The notes under the pieces were generated by a model that did not search any database, was not told the origin of the DNA, and saw only the letters and a list, made by a program, of their open reading frames with translations. Shown piece after piece: positions 16,266-19,138 of a DNA stretch of 19,138 bases. Each line of letters opens with the position of its first letter. The first letter of the stretch is position 1. Both the position numbers and the translations under genes were made by a program. Origin of the DNA: Candidatus Sigynarchaeota archaeon (GTDB lineage Archaea > Asgardarchaeota > Lokiarchaeia > Sigynarchaeales > Sigynarchaeaceae); NCBI GenBank assembly GCA_030587525.1, contig JAUQYW010000424.1, positions 1 to 19,138 on the forward strand, written 5' to 3'.

Positions 16266-17654
16266 ATGGACGAGACACTCTACACGCCCATCGAAAAACT
16301 TGAAAAGTTCAAGGAAAACAAGGATGCCATCATCATCGCGGTGCAAATCAGTTATAAAAACGACACGAAGGAGGACATCCACCAAGGTCTCATCGAACTG
16401 GCGAAGGAAACGTCGAGCGGCACGTGGGTCGATGTCACGACGACGACCAAGGAATCCACCCAGGCAGACGCGTGGATCATCCTCGAGAAGGGCAACATCG
16501 GGTACATAGGACTGCCTGCACACAACTGGGACATCTCTGGCGGGTTCAATAATGTTTTTTCTAACATCGGTGGCAATTACTTCGGCCTTTACGTCTTGAA
16601 GAAAGCACGTCTCCTCGATGTGTATTTTCCACCAGCAATCGTGAAGCAATTCCCGGGACCCAGGTTCGGCATCGACGGCGTATACAAGCTCTTCGGGAAC
16701 ATGAAGCGCATGATCGCCGGGTCCATCGTGAAGCCGAAGATGGGGCTCAGCGCGGTCGATTGGGCAAAGGTCGCCGAGAACGTGTTCTGGGAAGCCGACC
16801 TTGTCAAGGATGACGAGAACCTCTGCAACCAGACCTTTTGCCCGTGGAAAGACCGGTTCACCGAGACCATGACCCGGCAGCAGAAGATCGTGGAGAAAAC
16901 CCGCGCCCCTAAAATGTACGCGCACAACATCACGACCCGGGACATCGTCGGACGAGCCCGGGACGTCCAAGCCCTTGGAGAGAAGCTCGGCGCCCCAGGC
17001 TTCTCCTTCATGATCGACGGCGTCATCGCCGGGCTCAACGCGGTTCATTCAGTGCGGGAACAAGACGATCTCAAGCACCCGATCTACATCCACCGCGCCA
17101 TGCACGGCGCCATGACCCGTGGGAAGGATTTCGGTATGACATTCCTCGTGTGGGCGAAGATGTTCCGCATGGCAGGCGCCGATTACCTCCACACGGGCAC
17201 GTATGGATCGGGCAAGATGGGTGAGCGCGAGGAGATGCATGACGTGCTGCTCCAGGAGGACCCGGACGAGATTCCGGTCGATCTGCTGGATTCCACCATG
17301 TACTTGAACCGGTGGCTCATCAAGAAGTGGGAGCACTTGAAGCCCGTGCTACCTATGGCCTCGGGTGGCCTGTTCCCCGGCGCACTGCCGAGGGTGCGGC
17401 GATTCAACGCGGCGATCGGCAACTCGTTCCACATCGGCTGCAACGCGGGTGGGGGGATCCACGGCCATCCCGACGGGACGCGGGTCGGCGCGAAGTCCTT
17501 CAAGGAAGTGGCGGAAATCGTCGAAACCAAGGAATACCAGGCCCTGACCGCCGAAAAGGAACGCCTCGATTACCTCGCGAAATTCGCCAGCAAGCCCGGG
17601 AAAGAATACTTGAAATGGGCCTTTGATCGCAAGGAATGGGGCATCCTCGTCTAG
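16266..17654 (+). CDS. rbcL: RuBisCO large-subunit superfamily protein (form III or a RuBisCO-like form)
   Basis: The protein has 462 residues. Spinach-numbered active-site positions are mostly kept: Glu60 (Glu48 here), Thr65 and Trp66 (GTW, 52-54), Asn123 (Asn104), Lys175 and Lys177 (KPK, 156-158), the carbamylated Lys201 with Asp203 and Glu204 (KDDE, 181-184), His294 and Arg295 (276-277), His327 (309), Lys334 (317), Ser379 (366) and the GGG phosphate loop (395-397). Differences are Ile154 in place of Thr173, and an altered loop 6: TYGSGKMGE instead of VVGKLEGE, one residue longer and without the usual Glu. Near-complete catalysis residues argue for a carboxylase, as in archaeal form III, which recycles nucleoside-derived ribulose-1,5-bisphosphate. 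The loop-6 change leaves a RuBisCO-like enolase or isomerase possible. No small subunit, phosphoribulokinase, AMP phosphorylase or R15P isomerase gene is in view. It is transcribed divergently from the peptide/RING unit. Confidence 0.9.
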   Translation: MDETLYTPIEKLEKFKENKDAIIIAVQISYKNDTKEDIHQGLIELAKETSSGTWVDVTTTTKESTQADAWIILEKGNIGYIGLPAHNWDISGGFNNVFSNIGGNYFGLYVLKKARLLDVYFPPAIVKQFPGPRFGIDGVYKLFGNMKRMIAGSIVKPKMGLSAVDWAKVAENVFWEADLVKDDENLCNQTFCPWKDRFTETMTRQQKIVEKTRAPKMYAHNITTRDIVGRARDVQALGEKLGAPGFSFMIDGVIAGLNAVHSVREQDDLKHPIYIHRAMHGAMTRGKDFGMTFLVWAKMFRMAGADYLHTGTYGSGKMGEREEMHDVLLQEDPDEIPVDLLDSTMYLNRWLIKKWEHLKPVLPMASGGLFPGALPRVRRFNAAIGNSFHIGCNAGGGIHGHPDGTRVGAKSFKEVAEIVETKEYQALTAEKERLDYLAKFASKPGKEYLKWAFDRKEWGILV

Positions 17655-17683
17655 ACACCGGCGCTTTTTGTCGGAAATCTCTC

Positions 17684-17690
17684 TTTTTTT
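17684..17690 (+). terminator. T7 terminator after the RuBisCO gene
   Basis: A run of seven T, preceded by GCTTTTTG at 17672-17679, lies 30 bp after the stop at 17654 and before the left end of the insertion element. Confidence 0.5.
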
Positions 17691-17731
17691 CCCGGTTGTT
17701 CCCAAGGTTTTATCACGAAATCCCACAAAGA

Positions 17732-17751
17732 CCACGGCCTGAAGGCCGTGG
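17732..17751. repeat. Left-end hairpin of the TnpB element
   Basis: CCACGGCCTGAAGGCCGTGG is a perfect 8-bp stem with a TGAA loop, about 92 bp before the tnpB ATG. It is typical of the left-end structure recognised by Y1 transposases. Confidence 0.75.
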
Positions 17752-17842
17752 ATACGACGGGAAGACATGCCGCGCCAAGGTGATCTCCAGAAATTCAGCA
17801 CACCCCCGTCATCTATAAATCTATACACGATGGAAACAAGCA

Positions 17843-19087
17843 ATGGAGATCGACCGGGCGTTCAAGATCCGCCTCTACCCGACCGCGGATCAGGCTGCAT
17901 TGCTTGCCAAGACGTTTGGTTGCAAGCGGTTCATCTGGAACGCGATGCTAGCCGAACGAATGGCATGGTACCGGGATCACGGCAAGAGCATCGGGAACCA
18001 GCGAAAAACCGAGAAGGAATGGAAAATCTCGTTCCCGTTCTTGAAGACCGTGGATGCCATCGCGCTGCAACAAGCACGCATCGACCTCGATCGTGCTTAC
18101 GACAACTTCTTCACCGGCCGCGCCCGGTTTCCATTGTTCAAGTCCCGGAAAGGCAAGCAATCATACCGGACGATCAACGTGAACGACAACGTCAAGATCG
18201 ATTTTCACCGGCGCCACCTCACTTTGCCAAAAGTCGGCCCTGTTGCCTATCGGGACGACCGGGCATTCATGGAACGGGTGCGGAGCGTGACCGTGTCGAG
18301 AACCAAGACCGGTCGATTTTTTGCATCCATTCTCGTGAAGCAAGAATGCAAGGTCGAACCGCTGGCTGCATTGCAAGAAGACAAGATAGCCGCGTTCGAC
18401 ATGAGCTCGAGGAACTTCCTCGTCGGCGAACATAGCCGCTACGAGAATCCACGGTTTTACCGTTCAGCTGAACCGCGGCTCGTGCGGTTACACCGCCGCG
18501 TGTCGCGGAAGTTAAAAGGATCGTCGAACCGGGACAAGGCACGGGTTCGATTGGCGCGGACCTACGAGAAAATCGGGCACCGGCGCACCGATTGGCTCCA
18601 AAAAATCTCGACGACACTCGCGAACGAGCATGAAGGGATCATCATCGAGGACTTGAACGTTGCAAGCATGAAACGGTGGAACGGCGGCATTGCCAAGTCT
18701 GTTACGCTGGACTTCTCGTGGGGCGCGTTCGTGCGCATGCTCGGATACAAGATGGCGTGGCGTGGTAAGCATATCGTCATGATAAACCGCTTTTACCCGT
18801 CGAGCAAGACGTGCTCGGCGTGCGGTGCCGTGAACCGCACGTTGACGCTTGCCGACCGGCATTGGACATGCCCGTCTTGCGGCGCGATGCACGACCGGGA
18901 CGTGAACGCGGCGATCACCATCAAGCGCGAGGGCTTGCGCATCCTTTCGGAGAAAGGAATAAAGGTCATCAAACCAACATTACCGCTGGAACGGCGGGAA
19001 TCAACGCTTCTGGAAACCCGGCAAGACCAGTTCCCTCGATGGCACGGGTCGATGAAAGAAGAATCCACGTCCTTTAGGGCGTGGTAG
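17843..19087 (+). CDS. tnpB: RNA-guided nuclease TnpB (IS605 OrfB family)
   Basis: TnpB proteins are RuvC-type DNA nucleases guided by an RNA made from the element's right end, and are ancestors of Cas12. The protein has 414 residues, the usual size. The N-terminus RAFKIRLYPTADQ and the following helical region match the OrfB helix-turn-helix start. RuvC residues are all present: Asp186 (AAFDMSSRNF), Glu269 (IIIEDLNV) and Asp353 (DRDVNAAI). The zinc ribbon is Cys324, Cys327, Cys343 and Cys346 (CSACG and CPSCG). The ATG at 17843 fits the conserved N-terminus, and a TATA-like TCTATAAAT lies at about 17812-17820. The last codons run into the right-end hairpin, so the coding sequence and guide-RNA scaffold overlap, as known for this family. 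The gene appears catalytically intact. Confidence 0.95.
   Translation: MEIDRAFKIRLYPTADQAALLAKTFGCKRFIWNAMLAERMAWYRDHGKSIGNQRKTEKEWKISFPFLKTVDAIALQQARIDLDRAYDNFFTGRARFPLFKSRKGKQSYRTINVNDNVKIDFHRRHLTLPKVGPVAYRDDRAFMERVRSVTVSRTKTGRFFASILVKQECKVEPLAALQEDKIAAFDMSSRNFLVGEHSRYENPRFYRSAEPRLVRLHRRVSRKLKGSSNRDKARVRLARTYEKIGHRRTDWLQKISTTLANEHEGIIIEDLNVASMKRWNGGIAKSVTLDFSWGAFVRMLGYKMAWRGKHIVMINRFYPSSKTCSACGAVNRTLTLADRHWTCPSCGAMHDRDVNAAITIKREGLRILSEKGIKVIKPTLPLERRESTLLETRQDQFPRWHGSMKEESTSFRAW
19065..19084. repeat. Right-end hairpin of the TnpB element
   Basis: CCACGTCC-TTTA-GGGCGTGG forms an 8-bp stem with one T-G wobble and a 4-base loop. It ends directly before the tnpB stop codon. By family knowledge this is the 3' scaffold hairpin of the guide (omega/re) RNA, with the guide portion expected just outside the element, after about 19091. 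Confidence 0.7.
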
Positions 19088-19119
19088 TTCAACGTGAGCC
19101 AGAATAACCATTCAACGTG
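19088..19119 (+). repeat. Nine-base direct repeat at the element's outer border
   Basis: TTCAACGTG occurs at 19088-19096 and again at 19111-19119. The first copy straddles the probable right end of the TnpB element. AACCA and TGGTT also flank the second copy as a weak inverted repeat. It may be chance or a trace of the insertion site. Confidence 0.3.
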
Positions 19120-19138
19120 GTTAACAAAGCGTGATTGA

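Larger units (their letters stand above)
17732..19091 (+). mobile_element. TnpB-only IS200/IS605-family element (IS1341-type)
   Basis: A single tnpB gene is bracketed by subterminal hairpins of matching design: CCACGGCC-TGAA-GGCCGTGG on the left and CCACGTCC-TTTA-GGGCGTGG on the right. This is the organisation of IS200/IS605 elements, which have hairpin ends rather than inverted terminal repeats. No Y1 transposase (tnpA) is present, so mobility would need one supplied from elsewhere. The outer boundaries are approximate because cleavage sites lie a few bases outside the hairpins. The tnpB frame is intact, suggesting recent arrival or maintained function. Confidence 0.8.

Noticed and set aside
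1..19138. CRISPR arrays, tRNA or rRNA genes
   Set aside because: No regularly spaced repeats and no tRNA or rRNA signatures were seen in the intergenic stretches, which are all under about 300 bp.

Overview
The window looks like a piece of an archaeal chromosome, most plausibly from an Asgard-type archaeon. The reasons are a RuBisCO-superfamily protein of archaeal size, a membrane protein ending in a eukaryote-like RING-H2 finger, a very large surface protein with cytoplasmic zinc ribbons, oligo-T tracts in place of hairpin terminators, few clear Shine-Dalgarno sites, and a TnpB-only IS605-type element. Overall base composition is near balanced GC. The lineage call is inference: there is no rRNA or ribosomal marker here.

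Layout. Positions 2-769 hold the 3' end of an unrecognised helical protein, followed by a strong T-tract terminator array. glmS (1019-2869) makes glucosamine-6-phosphate. Then come an alpha/beta hydrolase (2966-4135), a giant surface protein (4326-8915) with two Asp-box beta-propellers, Ig-like domains, about seven membrane spans and two zinc ribbons, and a secreted glycosidase-like protein (9042-10775). A thiolase (11023-12438) and a very compact alpha/beta hydrolase (12507-13052) complete the plus-strand run.

On the minus strand, transcribed from about 16.1 kb down to 13.3 kb, lie a 39-residue single-span membrane peptide (15917-16036), a two-span RING-H2 protein whose ATG follows the peptide's stop codon directly (14657-15916), and a polytopic YdjM-like putative metal-dependent membrane hydrolase (13342-14580). 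Divergent from them is a RuBisCO-superfamily gene (16266-17654). The shared 229-bp intergenic region carries two copies of an AAGATAAAA-type element and a perfect 8-bp-arm palindrome. At the right end is a TnpB-only insertion element (about 17732-19091) with matched left- and right-end hairpins.

How the parts may work together. glmS, the N-sequon-rich surface protein and the secreted glycosidase-like protein fit a cell-surface glycan theme. The peptide, RING and YdjM-like genes look like a membrane-associated unit, and the RING protein could be a ubiquitin-ligase-type factor. No ubiquitin, E1 or E2 gene is visible in the window, so that role is a hypothesis.
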